A program made the position numbers and the translations under genes. This document shows, one piece after another, positions 25,561 through 35,607 of a DNA stretch of 45,111 nt. Each line of letters starts with the position of its first letter. Position 1 is the first letter of the stretch. The DNA is taken from positions 1-45,111 of the forward strand of contig NZ_CADEAD010000008.1 of assembly GCF_902825145.1 (NCBI RefSeq), given 5' to 3'. The notes under the pieces were generated by a model. That model saw only the letters and a list, made by a program, of their open reading frames with translations, ran no database searches and was not told the DNA's origin. The stretch is from Bartonella phoceensis (GTDB lineage Bacteria; Pseudomonadota; Alphaproteobacteria; Rhizobiales; Rhizobiaceae).

Positions 25561-26215
25561 ATTTGATGAATACATAAAAGAAGCGCGCTCCTTCGATATT
25601 GATCGCATGCATGGCATGCGCGTGCGGATGAAAATCGCTGTAGCTTTGACGGTACTTTTTGGATTAATGACGATTGCCTTAGCTTTGGCCGTGGCAGCAT
25701 TAACACCCCTAAAAACCGTAGAGCCCTTTGTTATCCGTGTTGATAATTCAACAGGTATTGTTGATACGATTAGCGCGTTAAAAGAATCCCCCAACAATTA
25801 TGATGAAGCGATAACACGCTATTTTGCTAGCAAATATGTTCGTGCACGTGAGGGCTTTCAAGCACCAGAGGCACAAAATAATTTTCGCTTGATCTCTCTT
25901 TTATCCTCACCAGAAGAACAAAACCGTTTTGCCAAATGGTATGCTGGGAATAACCCAGAAAGCCCACAAAATATCTATCAGAACATGATTGTTACAGTCA
26001 CAATCAAATCAATCTCTTTCTTAAGTAAAAACCTGATTCAAGTGCGTTACTATAAAACGGTTAGGGAACGAAATGGAAAAGAAACAATCTCCCATTGGGT
26101 TTCAATCCTAAATTTTTCTTACGTTAATGCACGCATTTCAACAGAGGACCGCTTAATTAACCCACTTGGTTTTCAGGTGTCGGAATATAGATCCGATCCA
26201 GAGGTGATAAAATGA
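25547..26215 (+). CDS. virB8: VirB8, inner-membrane T4SS assembly protein
   Basis: The 222-residue product starts at GTG 25547, preceded by GGAGG seven bases upstream. It has a short cytoplasmic N-terminus ([20 protein letters not shown]), one membrane span (about 30-52: [20 protein letters not shown]) and a periplasmic domain of the VirB8/NTF2-like fold ([20 protein letters not shown], then [10 protein letters not shown] and [12 protein letters not shown]). VirB8 bridges inner- and outer-membrane subcomplexes. It overlaps virB7 by 14 bases and virB9 by ATGA. Intact. Confidence 0.95.
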   Translation: MKSNEFDEYIKEARSFDIDRMHGMRVRMKIAVALTVLFGLMTIALALAVAALTPLKTVEPFVIRVDNSTGIVDTISALKESPNNYDEAITRYFASKYVRAREGFQAPEAQNNFRLISLLSSPEEQNRFAKWYAGNNPESPQNIYQNMIVTVTIKSISFLSKNLIQVRYYKTVRERNGKETISHWVSILNFSYVNARISTEDRLINPLGFQVSEYRSDPEVIK

Positions 26216-27078
26216 TTAGATTTGTACGAACAATCTCTTTAATTTTCGTTATCGCAATAAATTGTCATATAACCTCCTCATTTGCAGAAATAGCTCCTGT
26301 AAGTGCACGCAAAGACAATCGCATCAGATTTGTCAATTATGACCCCCACAATGTCACACAAATCGTTGGCTCTATTCGCTCTTCGGTGCAACTTGAGTTT
26401 GCCGATGATGAAGAAGTAATTTATGTGGGAATTGGCAATTCCGTTGCTTGGCAAGTTGCACCAGCTAGCCACTTTGTTTTTCTAAAACCACGTGAAGTTC
26501 AACCCGTCACCAATTTACAAATTGTAACAAATCGTCAAGATGGAACAAAACGGTCTTATCAGTTTGAACTCAGAGTGCGTGAAGGTGATGTTTCAGCAGG
26601 TAATGAGACATATTTCTTGGTAAAATTTCGTTATCCAGAAGATGAAGCCCTACGTAAGAAATTAGCTGAAGCAGAAAAAGCAGCACAGCGCGAAGCAGAG
26701 TTTGTTAATGATGTTTTAGATATCCATGAAAATTTTGGACCACGTAATTGGGCTTATGAAGCCCAAGGCTCGGTTCTAATTGAGCCTGCTGCAGTCTATG
26801 ATAACGGAAAAACAACAACCTTTACATTTTTGGGCAATGTCGAGATTCCGGCCATTTATATTGTCTCATCTGATGGACAAGAATCCCTTGTTCCAAAATC
26901 GATTAAAGGCAACCAAGTCATTGTTCATGCCATAGCTGCACAGTTTACCTTGCGCCGTGGGAATGACGTACTGTGTATCTTCAATAGAAGATTCTTACCC
27001 GAAGGGATTAATCCTGAAACGGGTACAACATCACCATCTGTAAAACGTGAAGTGAACGTAGGAAACCGCCATGAATGA
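26212..27078 (+). CDS. virB9: VirB9, outer-membrane core-complex protein
   Basis: The 288-residue product has a Sec signal ([20 protein letters not shown], cleaved after SFA at about 25). The N-terminal VirB9/CagX segment reads [20 protein letters not shown], the centre has [18 protein letters not shown], and the C-terminal beta-domain has [33 protein letters not shown] and ends NVGNRHE. It forms the periplasmic/outer-membrane ring with VirB7 and VirB10. The start overlaps virB8 (ATGA) and the end overlaps virB10 by 8 bases. Confidence 0.95.
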   Translation: MIRFVRTISLIFVIAINCHITSSFAEIAPVSARKDNRIRFVNYDPHNVTQIVGSIRSSVQLEFADDEEVIYVGIGNSVAWQVAPASHFVFLKPREVQPVTNLQIVTNRQDGTKRSYQFELRVREGDVSAGNETYFLVKFRYPEDEALRKKLAEAEKAAQREAEFVNDVLDIHENFGPRNWAYEAQGSVLIEPAAVYDNGKTTTFTFLGNVEIPAIYIVSSDGQESLVPKSIKGNQVIVHAIAAQFTLRRGNDVLCIFNRRFLPEGINPETGTTSPSVKREVNVGNRHE

Positions 27079-28228
27079 TGAAATGGATGAAAAAAATATC
27101 AATGATCGTGATATGATAAAAGACTTTCACGGGAAAAAACAACACAGTAATGTAGGTAAAGCAGCCGCTCTTCTCATTCTTCTCGGTGTTTGTGCTTACT
27201 TAGCATATTCCACACTTGCTACAGAAAAAAAGCAACCCGCTGAACTTCCAAAAGAAGGAATTATTAAGCAAACAGAAATTTTTCGCCCTGCACAGCCCAA
27301 ACCTATACCCCTTGAGACAACCGAACAAAACAACACTTTGTTGCCCAAGGTTGAGCTACCAACGCCTAAAATAGGCCAATCAAAACCTGATGACTCACTT
27401 ATGGAAGCGGCACAACGTGCTCCTGTATTGGCCTATGCAATCACACAGCAAGAAAGAGCGAGTGCGGCTTCAGACAATAGTGTTTTGCTTAACAAAGCCG
27501 AAAACAAACCCGATGAAACAGCAAAACGTTTTAATAATCTTTTCAAGCCAACAGTTTTTGAAGGTGTTCGCGCTTCAACACTTGGTGATCGTAACTATAT
27601 TATTGTGATGGGTACTTCCATTCCTTGTATCTTAGAAACAGCGGTCAACAGTGACCAACAAGGATTTACTAGTTGTATCGTCTCCAGAGACATCTTATCA
27701 GACAATGGACGCGTTATTCTTCTTGAGAAAGGCACACAAATTATTGGTGAATATCGTGGTGGATTGAAAAAAGGGCAAAATCGTCTCTTTGTGCTTTGGA
27801 CGAGAGCAAAAACACCAACTGGTGTCATTATCACATTAGCTTCACCAGCTACAGATTCCTTAGGACGTGCTGGTATGGATGGAGATGTTGATAATCATTG
27901 GTTAGAGCGAATTGGAACTGCACTTCTTTTATCAATTATCAAAGATACAACAAACTATACGAAAGGGCGCTTATCAAAAGGAGAAAATAAGGAAAATACT
28001 GAAACAACCTCTTCTGGAGAAAATATTGCGAATATTCTCACAGAGAATTATGCCAATATTCCTCCGACACTAAGCAAAAACCAAGGCGAAATGGTAAATG
28101 TTTTTGTTGCCCGTGATTTAAATTTTTCCAATGTGTATAAATTGAAAATTATCGAAAACAAAAAACAAATTATGAATCGAGCCCTTTCAAGAAACTTTTA
28201 TAAGAATCCTGCGATGACTTTGAAATGA
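27071..28228 (+). CDS. virB10: VirB10, envelope-spanning T4SS scaffold
   Basis: The 385-residue product has a cytoplasmic N-terminus, one membrane span (about 30-47: GKAAALLILLGVCAYLAY) and a Pro-rich periplasmic linker (PAQPKPIPLETTEQ, LPKVELPTPK). The C-terminal TrbI/VirB10 domain includes GDRNYIIVMGTSIPCILETA, then GFTSCIVSRDI, EKGTQIIGEYRG and ending MVNVFVARDLNFSNVY. VirB10 links inner-membrane ATPases with the outer-membrane pore and senses energy state. AGGAAACC precedes the ATG at 27071. The 3' end overlaps virB11 by ATGA. Confidence 0.96.
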   Translation: MNDEMDEKNINDRDMIKDFHGKKQHSNVGKAAALLILLGVCAYLAYSTLATEKKQPAELPKEGIIKQTEIFRPAQPKPIPLETTEQNNTLLPKVELPTPKIGQSKPDDSLMEAAQRAPVLAYAITQQERASAASDNSVLLNKAENKPDETAKRFNNLFKPTVFEGVRASTLGDRNYIIVMGTSIPCILETAVNSDQQGFTSCIVSRDILSDNGRVILLEKGTQIIGEYRGGLKKGQNRLFVLWTRAKTPTGVIITLASPATDSLGRAGMDGDVDNHWLERIGTALLLSIIKDTTNYTKGRLSKGENKENTETTSSGENIANILTENYANIPPTLSKNQGEMVNVFVARDLNFSNVYKLKIIENKKQIMNRALSRNFYKNPAMTLK

Positions 28229-29295
28229 ACCAAAATTTGCAAAATTTGCACGACGAAACCGTTGCTGTTGTTTTAACAAAACTTGAACCCATCAGTGCCT
28301 ATCTGAAAGATGATAGCCTTTTTGAAATTGTTATCAATCGTCCCTATCAAGTGATGATCGAAGGGATTGAAGGGTGGAAAACAATAGAAGTACCAGCCCT
28401 TTCGTTTAATGAACTTATGGGAATTGCCAAAGTTGTCGCTTCCTATTCTAAGCAAAGTATATCGGATAAAAATCCGATATTATCTGCTACCCTACCGGAT
28501 AATGAGCGCATTCAGATTGTTATCCCTCCGGCAGTAGAAAAAGATACGATCAGTATGACAATTCGCAAACCATCCTCACAGAATTTTTCCCTTGAGGACC
28601 TTGCTAATAACAGTCTTTTTTCAATGTGTGAACAGGTATCATTTACGCCCTTAAATAATTATCAAGTGTGTTTAAGCGAACTGAAAAGTATAGAGCAGGA
28701 CTTGGTAACCACCTATTGCAATAAGGATTTTGTCTCCTTTTTAAATAAAGCTGTAAAATATCAGAAAAATATTTTGATTTCTGGAAAAACTGGTTCGGGG
28801 AAGACAACATTGTCAAAGGCATTAATTGCTAAAATTCCTCGTGATGAACGTATTATAACCATTGAAGACACACAAGAACTTGTTGTATCGCAACCCAACC
28901 ATGTTTCTATGATTTATTCAAAAGATGGGCAGGGTTTATCTGCTGTTGGGCCCAAAGAATTGCTTGAATCTGCTTTGCGCATGCGTCCTGACCGCATTCT
29001 TTTACAAGAGCTTCGCGATGGTACAGCCTTTTATTATATCCGCAATGTTAATTCGGGTCATCCAGGTTCGATTACCACGGTTCACGCCTCAACAGCACTT
29101 TCTGCCTTTGAACAAATGACCCTTTTGGTCAAAGAAAGTGAAGGTGGAGGTGATTTAGAGCGTGATGATATTCGATGTCTGTTGATTTCAATGATTGATG
29201 TTATCATTCAATGTAAACGGATTGAAGGAAAATTTAAGGTCACAGAAATCTATTATGACCCATTCAAACAACGAAACATCTTTGGAGGAAATTAA
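28225..29295 (+). CDS. virB11: VirB11, hexameric T4SS traffic ATPase
   Basis: The 356-residue product has the N-terminal domain of PulE/VirB11 proteins (about 15-130) and a C-terminal ATPase with Walker A GKTGSGKTT at 187-195, the Asp box IITIEDTQELV, Walker B RPDRILLQELRDG and the His box GHPGSITTVHAST. VirB11 powers pilus assembly and substrate transfer at the cytoplasmic face. The residues around 130-155 (SLFSMCEQVSFTPLNNYQVC) form the usual inter-domain linker. It is the last gene of the virB operon, followed by a 236-base gap before the first effector. Confidence 0.97.
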   Translation: MNQNLQNLHDETVAVVLTKLEPISAYLKDDSLFEIVINRPYQVMIEGIEGWKTIEVPALSFNELMGIAKVVASYSKQSISDKNPILSATLPDNERIQIVIPPAVEKDTISMTIRKPSSQNFSLEDLANNSLFSMCEQVSFTPLNNYQVCLSELKSIEQDLVTTYCNKDFVSFLNKAVKYQKNILISGKTGSGKTTLSKALIAKIPRDERIITIEDTQELVVSQPNHVSMIYSKDGQGLSAVGPKELLESALRMRPDRILLQELRDGTAFYYIRNVNSGHPGSITTVHASTALSAFEQMTLLVKESEGGGDLERDDIRCLLISMIDVIIQCKRIEGKFKVTEIYYDPFKQRNIFGGN

Positions 29296-29460
29296 AAAGA
29301 ACCGCGCCTACACAAAAAGACTTTTTAAAAGCAACTGTTGAAAAACTGTAAAGGAAAAATAAATGAAGAAAATACTGCAAAAGAATTGGTATAGCCTCCA
29401 GTTTATATGTCTGAAGAGATAACGTTTATTTTTAAAGTTTGACGAGCATACGTGAAGGGG

Positions 29461-29531
29461 AAAATTTTACGAGAAAAATTTAACATTCTTATAGGCAATG
29501 CTATACCACAAGATATGAAAAGGAGGTCATT
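29461..29531 (+). promoter_or_regulatory. Leader element shared by bepA- and bepB-type genes
   Basis: AATTTAACATTCTTATAGGC, about 50 bases before the first bepA-type start, recurs before bepB (AAATTAAACATTCTTATAGA, ending at 35579) and, more loosely, before bepC and the second bepA copy. It ends in an AAAGGAGG ribosome binding site (29518-29525). It is likely part of the promoter or 5' leader. Regulation by BatR is expected from the family but no site can be assigned. Confidence 0.45.
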
Positions 29532-31013
29532 ATGCCAAAAGCAAAAGTGAAAACAAAAGGGACCCCTTCACCCTATAATTATCTTTATCCTGGCAGTAAG
29601 ACGCTCAAAAATAAGTATGGAATAAAAAGCTTTGATATCTTACAGGGTAAGTATTTGCATGATACACAAGCCGCAATGGATCGTCTGCGTAAAGAGCAAT
29701 TGCCAAGTTATTTTGATTCCTTCTATTTGTGCCATCTTCACAGAAAATTGTTTTCTCACATGTTTGAATGGGCTGGGCAGCTACGTAATGTCCCCTTCGT
29801 ATTTGAAGATGGTAGCGCTGCCGCCATGCCAGAAATGATAAGTTCGGAGTGGGGTGATATTTTTGCAAACAGTGATGAAATCCAAGAAGGCTTACAAGAA
29901 CTGGATCAAATGCTCTTCGAGAAGAATAATTTGCAAGATTTATCACGCGAAGAATTTGCCTATGAATCAGCAAAATTGTTTGCTTTTCTTCACCATATAG
30001 CTCCTTTCAGAGTAGGCAATGGATTTGCACGACAGTTATTTTTTGAAAATCTTGCCAAAAATGCAGGTCATACGCTTGATTTTTCGCTTGCAACAAAAGA
30101 TTCTATAACACTTGCCAGTATTAAAGCATCAGAAGAGGGCGATATATCACCTTTGGTTATTTTGTTTGAGCAGATGTCAGATCCAGAAAAAGTGCGTGCT
30201 TTAGAGGAAGCTAGGAGCCATAGGAAAATAAAACAAAAAGAGCATACTGGCCCTGAAAGAAAGCAAAGTGGTGAAGAGGACATGGCCAAAGACTCTAAAA
30301 ACGTTCTCATCCCAAGCAAGCGACTTCCTCCTTTAATGGAAAGTGAAATTTCTGCAATGGTAACAGAAGATGCCGGTGTACATACAAATCTAGAGCAGAT
30401 TAGAATATTATCAAAATCTGTTTATGGAAGTTCAAAAACATTGAACTGCAAAATAGTGGAAATTATTCAAAACCCATTATATGGTCACCGACTTGCTAAT
30501 CAGATTGAAATAGCACCTGAATCTGTCGCCAAACTCGCAGGTATCAACTTCTGTGGACTGAAAAATTCGACACGCAAAAATGCAGAAGATTATTGTGATC
30601 TTCTCGCTTACGCAGTTTCAAATTTTTCATTTGCTGTACAACGCGCTAGGAAGGAAATTGCTACAGATTATAAAAAGGAACAAAAGCGCTGCGCAAAAAC
30701 AATTGCAATGCCAAGTGAAAATTTGCAAGATGCCCTTGTTTCATCGAGAGATTTACAGCAAAGAGTCTTAAAAAATTCCCCCACGCTGCAAAAAGAACTC
30801 AGTGATTTTTTAAAAAACGTCAGTACACGTCTTTCTTCACATGAACATAAAGCGATCAAAAATGGTGATTATAAAACAATCGCTAGCGCTATGAATACAA
30901 CAGAAAACCAAGCAAAGAAAATTATAAATACCGTTCAAAAAGCCAAAGAAATGTACCATCATTCTCAAGCGTATACAATGAGTCGCTCGAACGTATTTGC
31001 CATAGCCAGCTAA
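29532..31013 (+). CDS. bepA: BepA-type effector, copy 1: degenerate FIC domain plus BID, OB fold missing
   Basis: The 493-residue product has an N-terminal FIC domain (about 1-225: NYLYPGSKTLKNKYGIKSFD, then FEWAGQLRNV and DGSAAAMPEM) and a C-terminal BID domain (about 265-380: QIRILSKSVYG, then KLAGINFCGLKNSTRKNAED) with a basic helical tail. The FIC motif reads APFRVGNGF at 157-165: the catalytic His is Ala and the Glu/Asp is Val, so AMP transfer is not expected. The OB fold between FIC and BID in other Beps is replaced by a short charged linker (HRKIKQKEHTGPERKQSGEE), which explains the shorter length. Position between virB11 and virD4 makes it a bepA. BepA's BID in B. henselae binds host adenylyl cyclase and blocks apoptosis. 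Secretion is by VirD4 through BID. Confidence 0.85.
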   Translation: MPKAKVKTKGTPSPYNYLYPGSKTLKNKYGIKSFDILQGKYLHDTQAAMDRLRKEQLPSYFDSFYLCHLHRKLFSHMFEWAGQLRNVPFVFEDGSAAAMPEMISSEWGDIFANSDEIQEGLQELDQMLFEKNNLQDLSREEFAYESAKLFAFLHHIAPFRVGNGFARQLFFENLAKNAGHTLDFSLATKDSITLASIKASEEGDISPLVILFEQMSDPEKVRALEEARSHRKIKQKEHTGPERKQSGEEDMAKDSKNVLIPSKRLPPLMESEISAMVTEDAGVHTNLEQIRILSKSVYGSSKTLNCKIVEIIQNPLYGHRLANQIEIAPESVAKLAGINFCGLKNSTRKNAEDYCDLLAYAVSNFSFAVQRARKEIATDYKKEQKRCAKTIAMPSENLQDALVSSRDLQQRVLKNSPTLQKELSDFLKNVSTRLSSHEHKAIKNGDYKTIASAMNTTENQAKKIINTVQKAKEMYHHSQAYTMSRSNVFAIAS

Positions 31014-31331
31014 AAAGTATGGGATCCTGTTCCCGCATTGAGACAGGTCGGAGCAGAAATTGTTTGAACACTCTCTCTGTGAAAAAAGGAGATATACTAT
31101 AACATCAATGGAAAAGTATTTTACACTATGCCCCACTAAAAACCAAAAGTAAGACACAATGAAATAGGCAAAAACATCATAGAAAAGTTGGTGTGGCTGT
31201 TAATACCCATAGACTTGAAGGACACACGTTTTCTCTAGAACGCTTTATATTTTAGAGTAATACGTGAAACGAGTACTTCACGCAGAAAGTTTAATGCTCC
31301 TCCTATGGATCAAATTGTAAGGGAAGTAACT
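31014..31331 (+). promoter_or_regulatory. Spacer and leader of the second bepA-type gene
   Basis: No gene is visible in these 318 bases. CCTGT...ACAGG arms near 31030-31050 may form a weak hairpin after the first copy. The text TTAATACCCATAGACTTGAA (about 31199-31218) matches the bepB/bepC spacers (ATAATCC...CTACAGACTTGAGG), which points to a shared promoter of the FIC-type bep genes. GGGAAGT precedes the start at 31332. Confidence 0.45.
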
Positions 31332-32990
31332 ATGCCAAAGGTAAAATCTATAAAAACAAGTGTATCATCCGTATTAATTTCCTCCCATCATGATACCTAT
31401 CCTCGTAGTTACACATATAAGGATGGTGTTACACTGAAAAATAAATATGGAATAAAAGATCCTAAAGCTCTTGCTGTAAAATGTTCACATGATGTAGAAA
31501 AAGCAATGAACAACCTGCGCAGTGAATCTCCACCAGTACAGCTTGATAGTTCCTATCTACGATATATTCATCTTTGTTTGTTTGAAAATGCATTTGAATG
31601 GGCTGGCTTGACCCGCAACGAGCATTTTCCATCTGCCAATGACACTTCTGCCACTATGCGCAAAACGAAAAAAACGGGATGGAAAGTTCCTTTTGAAACC
31701 GACAATGAAATTAAAAAAGGCTTACAAAAATTAGATCAAGCGCTTATCGAAAAAAACAATTTGAAATATTTAACACGCGAAAAATTTATCAATGAAGCCA
31801 TGGAAATGTTTGTCTCTCTCGAACATATCCGCCCCTTTTTAAAAGGTAACAGGTGTGCACAAGGGGTTTTTTTTGAAAAACTTGGACAAATTGCAGGCCA
31901 TCGCCTTGATTTTTCTCTTGTAACAAAAGAACGTATGAATCGTGCTAGGGTTGCGCTAAAGCAATACGACAATTCAGAGCCTATACGACATATATTGGAG
32001 GATAGCTCCAATCCAGAAACAATATGTATTTTAAAGGAATTTATGCACAATATGAAAGATATAGGATACGATATCAATAATTGTGTTGTTATGGCTGCAA
32101 AAGAAGGTGAAACCTACATGGGCACTTACAGAGAGGTTGGTTCTGAAAGCTTTGCTCTCAATATGGATGGTACTTACATTGTCGGCAAGAAAGATCATCT
32201 CACACCAGAACAAGTGAAAACATTAAAAACTGGTGATAAATTTACCTTTAAAATCCCTACAGACAAAAACTTTGAGAAAAATCTCATCCCAGGAGAAAAG
32301 TTAGCCCCTTTAACAAAACGCGAACTTTTTGAAATGATTTCAGAAAATGGCAGTATTCTTGTAGGTCAACGACAAATTCAACGTTTTGCAAAGCGCGTAT
32401 ATCGCAACCCTGAAAGACTGAATGAAAAAATACTACAGGTCATTAAAGATCCGGATTTGTGTGAATCCTTCGCTGATCAAATTGAACAAATTCCTCGCTC
32501 TGTTGCGCGTCTTGCGGGTATTAAAATATGTGGATTGCGAAGTCCAGCACGTAAAAAAGCTGAAGAGAATATTTCACTCCTTAGTTTTGCAATTAGAAAC
32601 TATAAGGGTATTATTGAACAAGCTCAACAAGCTCCCCTCCAAGAGCATCAAGAAGAACAAAAACGTCGTGCATGCGCAATAGAGATGCCAAGTCAAGATT
32701 TACAAAATGTTCTTTCTTTCCCACAAGAAAAACAAAAAGAAATTTTAGCTAATTTTCCTGTACTGCAACAAGAACTCGGTAATCTTATGTGTAAACTAAA
32801 TAATCGTCTCTCACCAGAAGAGCATCAAGCCGCCAAGAATCATGATTATGTGAAGCTTTCTAAAAGTATTGGCATATCAGAAAGTAAAGCAAAAGTAATC
32901 GCAGACATCGTTAGAAAAACCAAACAAGCGCTTCGACAACCCCCAATGATCAAAATGAACCGTATAAAATCGCTTATTATGGCGAGTTAA
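31332..32990 (+). CDS. bepA: BepA-type effector, copy 2: FIC (degenerate)-OB-BID
   Basis: The 552-residue product starts at the ATG at 31332 (MPKVKSIKT), which matches the MPKAK start of its paralogues and follows GGGAAGT. An in-frame ATG at 31305 adds nine residues without a ribosome binding site. It has an FIC domain (about 1-235), an OB fold (about 245-320: TYMGTYREVGSESFALNMDG, then GDKFTFKIP) and a BID domain (about 330-450: QIQRFAKRVY, then RLAGIKICGLRSPARKKAEE). The FIC motif reads RPFLKGNRC from Arg167: His is Arg, Glu is Lys, and GNGR is GNRC, so it is catalytically dead. It lies between copy 1 and virD4. A 41-base tract is identical with bepB, hinting at gene conversion. Role as for BepA-type BID effectors. 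Confidence 0.85.
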   Translation: MPKVKSIKTSVSSVLISSHHDTYPRSYTYKDGVTLKNKYGIKDPKALAVKCSHDVEKAMNNLRSESPPVQLDSSYLRYIHLCLFENAFEWAGLTRNEHFPSANDTSATMRKTKKTGWKVPFETDNEIKKGLQKLDQALIEKNNLKYLTREKFINEAMEMFVSLEHIRPFLKGNRCAQGVFFEKLGQIAGHRLDFSLVTKERMNRARVALKQYDNSEPIRHILEDSSNPETICILKEFMHNMKDIGYDINNCVVMAAKEGETYMGTYREVGSESFALNMDGTYIVGKKDHLTPEQVKTLKTGDKFTFKIPTDKNFEKNLIPGEKLAPLTKRELFEMISENGSILVGQRQIQRFAKRVYRNPERLNEKILQVIKDPDLCESFADQIEQIPRSVARLAGIKICGLRSPARKKAEENISLLSFAIRNYKGIIEQAQQAPLQEHQEEQKRRACAIEMPSQDLQNVLSFPQEKQKEILANFPVLQQELGNLMCKLNNRLSPEEHQAAKNHDYVKLSKSIGISESKAKVIADIVRKTKQALRQPPMIKMNRIKSLIMAS

Positions 32991-33101
32991 TTTGTATCTT
33001 CACTTTGATGTTCATTAGGAAAGAACTGTTTTAATAATATCGCGTCTCATAAGAAGGTACCTTCTAGGGTATATTCATATAAGTTGAAAGTTAAAACAAA
33101 A

Positions 33102-35021
33102 ATGAAATACACAAAAACGCAGCTAGCACTTATTTTAACACCAATTCCTTTAGGTGCCTTAACAATATTCCTTGTTCCTTATTTGTTATCGTTTATAATA
33201 AACGAGGTGGAGAGTAATCAAATTTATTGGTATCTTCGCGCAAAGCCTTTGTTGGTATTGGTGCTGGTTGCTGTTGTTTCATTATTTTATAGCCTCTCAC
33301 AAAAGCTACACCTACGAAAAGCGATCACGTTTGTTTCGGCTTTCTTTTTTGTGATCACAGCTCTTTACCATGTTTTTGGTGAAATAAAACGTTTAAGCCC
33401 CTACATTGGTCAGCAAGGGATAACCTGGAGTTATGCTATACAGTTTATGGATTCTATGGTTGTCTTTGGTATTGTTATCGGTATGGCTCTTTTAATCATT
33501 CAATTCATCACAACTGCGCCGCGCACAAACAAAGTCAAAAGAGCCAAAAAAGGAATCTTCGGTGATGCCTCATGGATGAATTTAAGAGAGGCCGCAAAAA
33601 TTTTTCCTGCAAATGGCCAAATTGTTGTTGGCGAGAGATACCGTGTTGATCAAGATAGTGTATGCAATATTCCCTTTGCACCTGGCAATAAAACCACATG
33701 GGGAAAAGGCGGAAAAGCACCTTTGCTCACCTTTAATCTGGATTTTGGTTCAACCCATATGATTTTTTTTGCTGGTTCTGGTGGATATAAAACAACGAGT
33801 ACGGTGATTCCGACATGTTTACAATATCCAGGTTCTATTGTTTGTCTTGACCCTTCAACTGAAGTTGCACCAATGGTGAGATTTGCGCGAAAAAGGATGG
33901 GCAATAGAAATGTTATTGTTCTTGATCCAAATTCGATTTTAACAAAAAATTTTAATGTGCTCGATTGGCTTTTAGACGATAGTGTACCACGCACACAACG
34001 CGAGGCCAATATTGTTGGTTTTTCCAAATTGCTTCTCACGGATAAGAAATCAGAGAATTCTTCAGCAGAATATTTTTCAACACAAGCGCATAATCTTTTA
34101 ACTGCTCTTCTTGCGCATGTGATATTTTCTGATGAATATGAAGATTATGAGCGCAATTTAAAAACACTGCGTGGGATTTTATCTCAATCAGAAACAGCTG
34201 TTGTCAATCAATTACGCATGATTCAAGAAACAACGCCTTCTCCTTTTATTCGTGAAATGGTCGGTATTTTCACAGAAATGGCAGAGCAAACTTTTTCAGG
34301 GGTTTACACAACCGCATCAAAAGACACCCAATGGCTTTCTTTGTCCAATTATGCTGATCTTGTCTGTGGAAGTGATTTTGCATCTTCAGATATTACAAAT
34401 GGCAATACAGATGTATTTCTTAATCTCCCTGCAAACATTTTGAACAGCTATCCAGCAATTGGACGGGTCATTATTGGCGCCTTTCTCAATGCAATGGTTA
34501 CAGCTGATGGAAATTATAAAAAGCGTGTTTTGTTCGTCTTGGATGAGGTAGATCTTCTTGGTTATATGAATATTTTAGAAGAAGCGCGCGATCGTGGTCG
34601 TAAATACGGCACATCCTTGATGCTTTTTTACCAATCCTCTGGTCAGTTGGTCAATCACTTTGGGGAATCGGGTGCGCGCTCATGGTTTGAAAGCTGCTCC
34701 TTTGTAAGTTATGCTGCCATTAAAGATCTCCAAACAGCTAAAGACATTTCAGAGCGTTGTGGTCAAATGACCGTTGAAGTAGCTGGTACAAACAAATCGA
34801 GAGGTTTATCTTTAGGAAAAAGCTCTTACAACATCAACTACCAACAAAGAGCATTGATTTTACCACACGAAATTATTCAAGAAATGCGTCAAGATGAACA
34901 AATTATTCTTATGCAAGGACAGCCTCCCTTACGATGTGGTAGAGCAATCTATTTTAGAAGAAAAGAAATGTTAGCGGCTGCTGAAAAGAACCGTTTTGCC
35001 CCACAAGCAAAGAAAAAATAA
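33102..35021 (+). CDS. virD4: VirD4, T4SS coupling protein
   Basis: The 639-residue product starts at the ATG at 33102 (MKYTKTQLALIL); a TTG six codons earlier is possible. The N-terminal region has several hydrophobic spans up to about residue 145. The cytoplasmic ATPase has Walker A GSGGYKTT at 225-232 and Walker B RVLFVLDEVD (Asp481, Glu482). VirD4 recognises BID signals of Beps and feeds them to the VirB channel. It sits between bepA-type genes and bepB, as in other lineage-4 loci. The last 133 codons and the following spacer are duplicated 2750 bases downstream. The gene itself looks intact. Confidence 0.97.
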   Translation: MKYTKTQLALILTPIPLGALTIFLVPYLLSFIINEVESNQIYWYLRAKPLLVLVLVAVVSLFYSLSQKLHLRKAITFVSAFFFVITALYHVFGEIKRLSPYIGQQGITWSYAIQFMDSMVVFGIVIGMALLIIQFITTAPRTNKVKRAKKGIFGDASWMNLREAAKIFPANGQIVVGERYRVDQDSVCNIPFAPGNKTTWGKGGKAPLLTFNLDFGSTHMIFFAGSGGYKTTSTVIPTCLQYPGSIVCLDPSTEVAPMVRFARKRMGNRNVIVLDPNSILTKNFNVLDWLLDDSVPRTQREANIVGFSKLLLTDKKSENSSAEYFSTQAHNLLTALLAHVIFSDEYEDYERNLKTLRGILSQSETAVVNQLRMIQETTPSPFIREMVGIFTEMAEQTFSGVYTTASKDTQWLSLSNYADLVCGSDFASSDITNGNTDVFLNLPANILNSYPAIGRVIIGAFLNAMVTADGNYKKRVLFVLDEVDLLGYMNILEEARDRGRKYGTSLMLFYQSSGQLVNHFGESGARSWFESCSFVSYAAIKDLQTAKDISERCGQMTVEVAGTNKSRGLSLGKSSYNINYQQRALILPHEIIQEMRQDEQIILMQGQPPLRCGRAIYFRRKEMLAAAEKNRFAPQAKKK

Positions 35022-35108
35022 AAAAGGCCTTCTCATGTGTATGGACCATTAAAGCCACAAAAACAACCGCATAGAAGGTAAAAAGTGCACGTTCTCTCTC
35101 CTCACAAC
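34619..35108 (+). repeat. Direct repeat, copy 1: virD4 3' end and start of spacer
   Basis: Bases 34619-35108 are identical, base for base, to 37369-37858 (offset 2750). The match continues with one mismatch to about 35176, then becomes increasingly imperfect to about 35560. It covers the last 133 codons of virD4, its stop and the start of the spacer leading to bepB. Confidence 0.95.
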
Positions 35109-35607
35109 CCATTAAAAAGGAATTTCTAGACGATTTAACAAGAAAAATCCTTAATTTTTTGTTTTGATGCGTGTGGTTATCAGTGCCAATATTCTTTGAA
35201 AGGAGTCGCGCAATAATCCAGAAATTAATAGCAATCATATCTACATTTTAAACACCCCTCAAAGAGCTTTTGAACGCAGCTTTTTTGAAGAGAAAGAGTT
35301 GAAAGAGTCCTGTCTAATTAACAATAATAACTTAAGAATGAAAAACCCAGCGGAGAATATTTGTACAAGAAAATAAAAAAGTGAGACATGTATAAAGATG
35401 ACCTCTGCACGGATCATTCTATATTCTTCCACGTAAAAAAGTTACAAAAGCGCCGTGAAACGGTTGATATAATCCAAAACCTACAGACTTGAGGTAATGA
35501 CACTCTCCTAAAATGCTTGAAATCTCAAAAGAATACCTAAAGGGGAATATTCACTAGAGAAATTAAACATTCTTATAGACAACACTACGTTATAAGGAGA
35601 TATACCA
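35109..35607 (+). promoter_or_regulatory. Diverged part of the duplicated spacer, with the bepB leader
   Basis: No gene. The stretch is homologous to 37859-38359 before bepC, with scattered mismatches and small indels. Shared text includes CGGTTGATATAATCC, CTACAGACTTGAGGTAAT and CTAAAATGC(T/C)TGAAATCTC, so the promoter of bepB and bepC was duplicated together with the gene. TAAGGAG precedes the bepB ATG. Confidence 0.6.
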
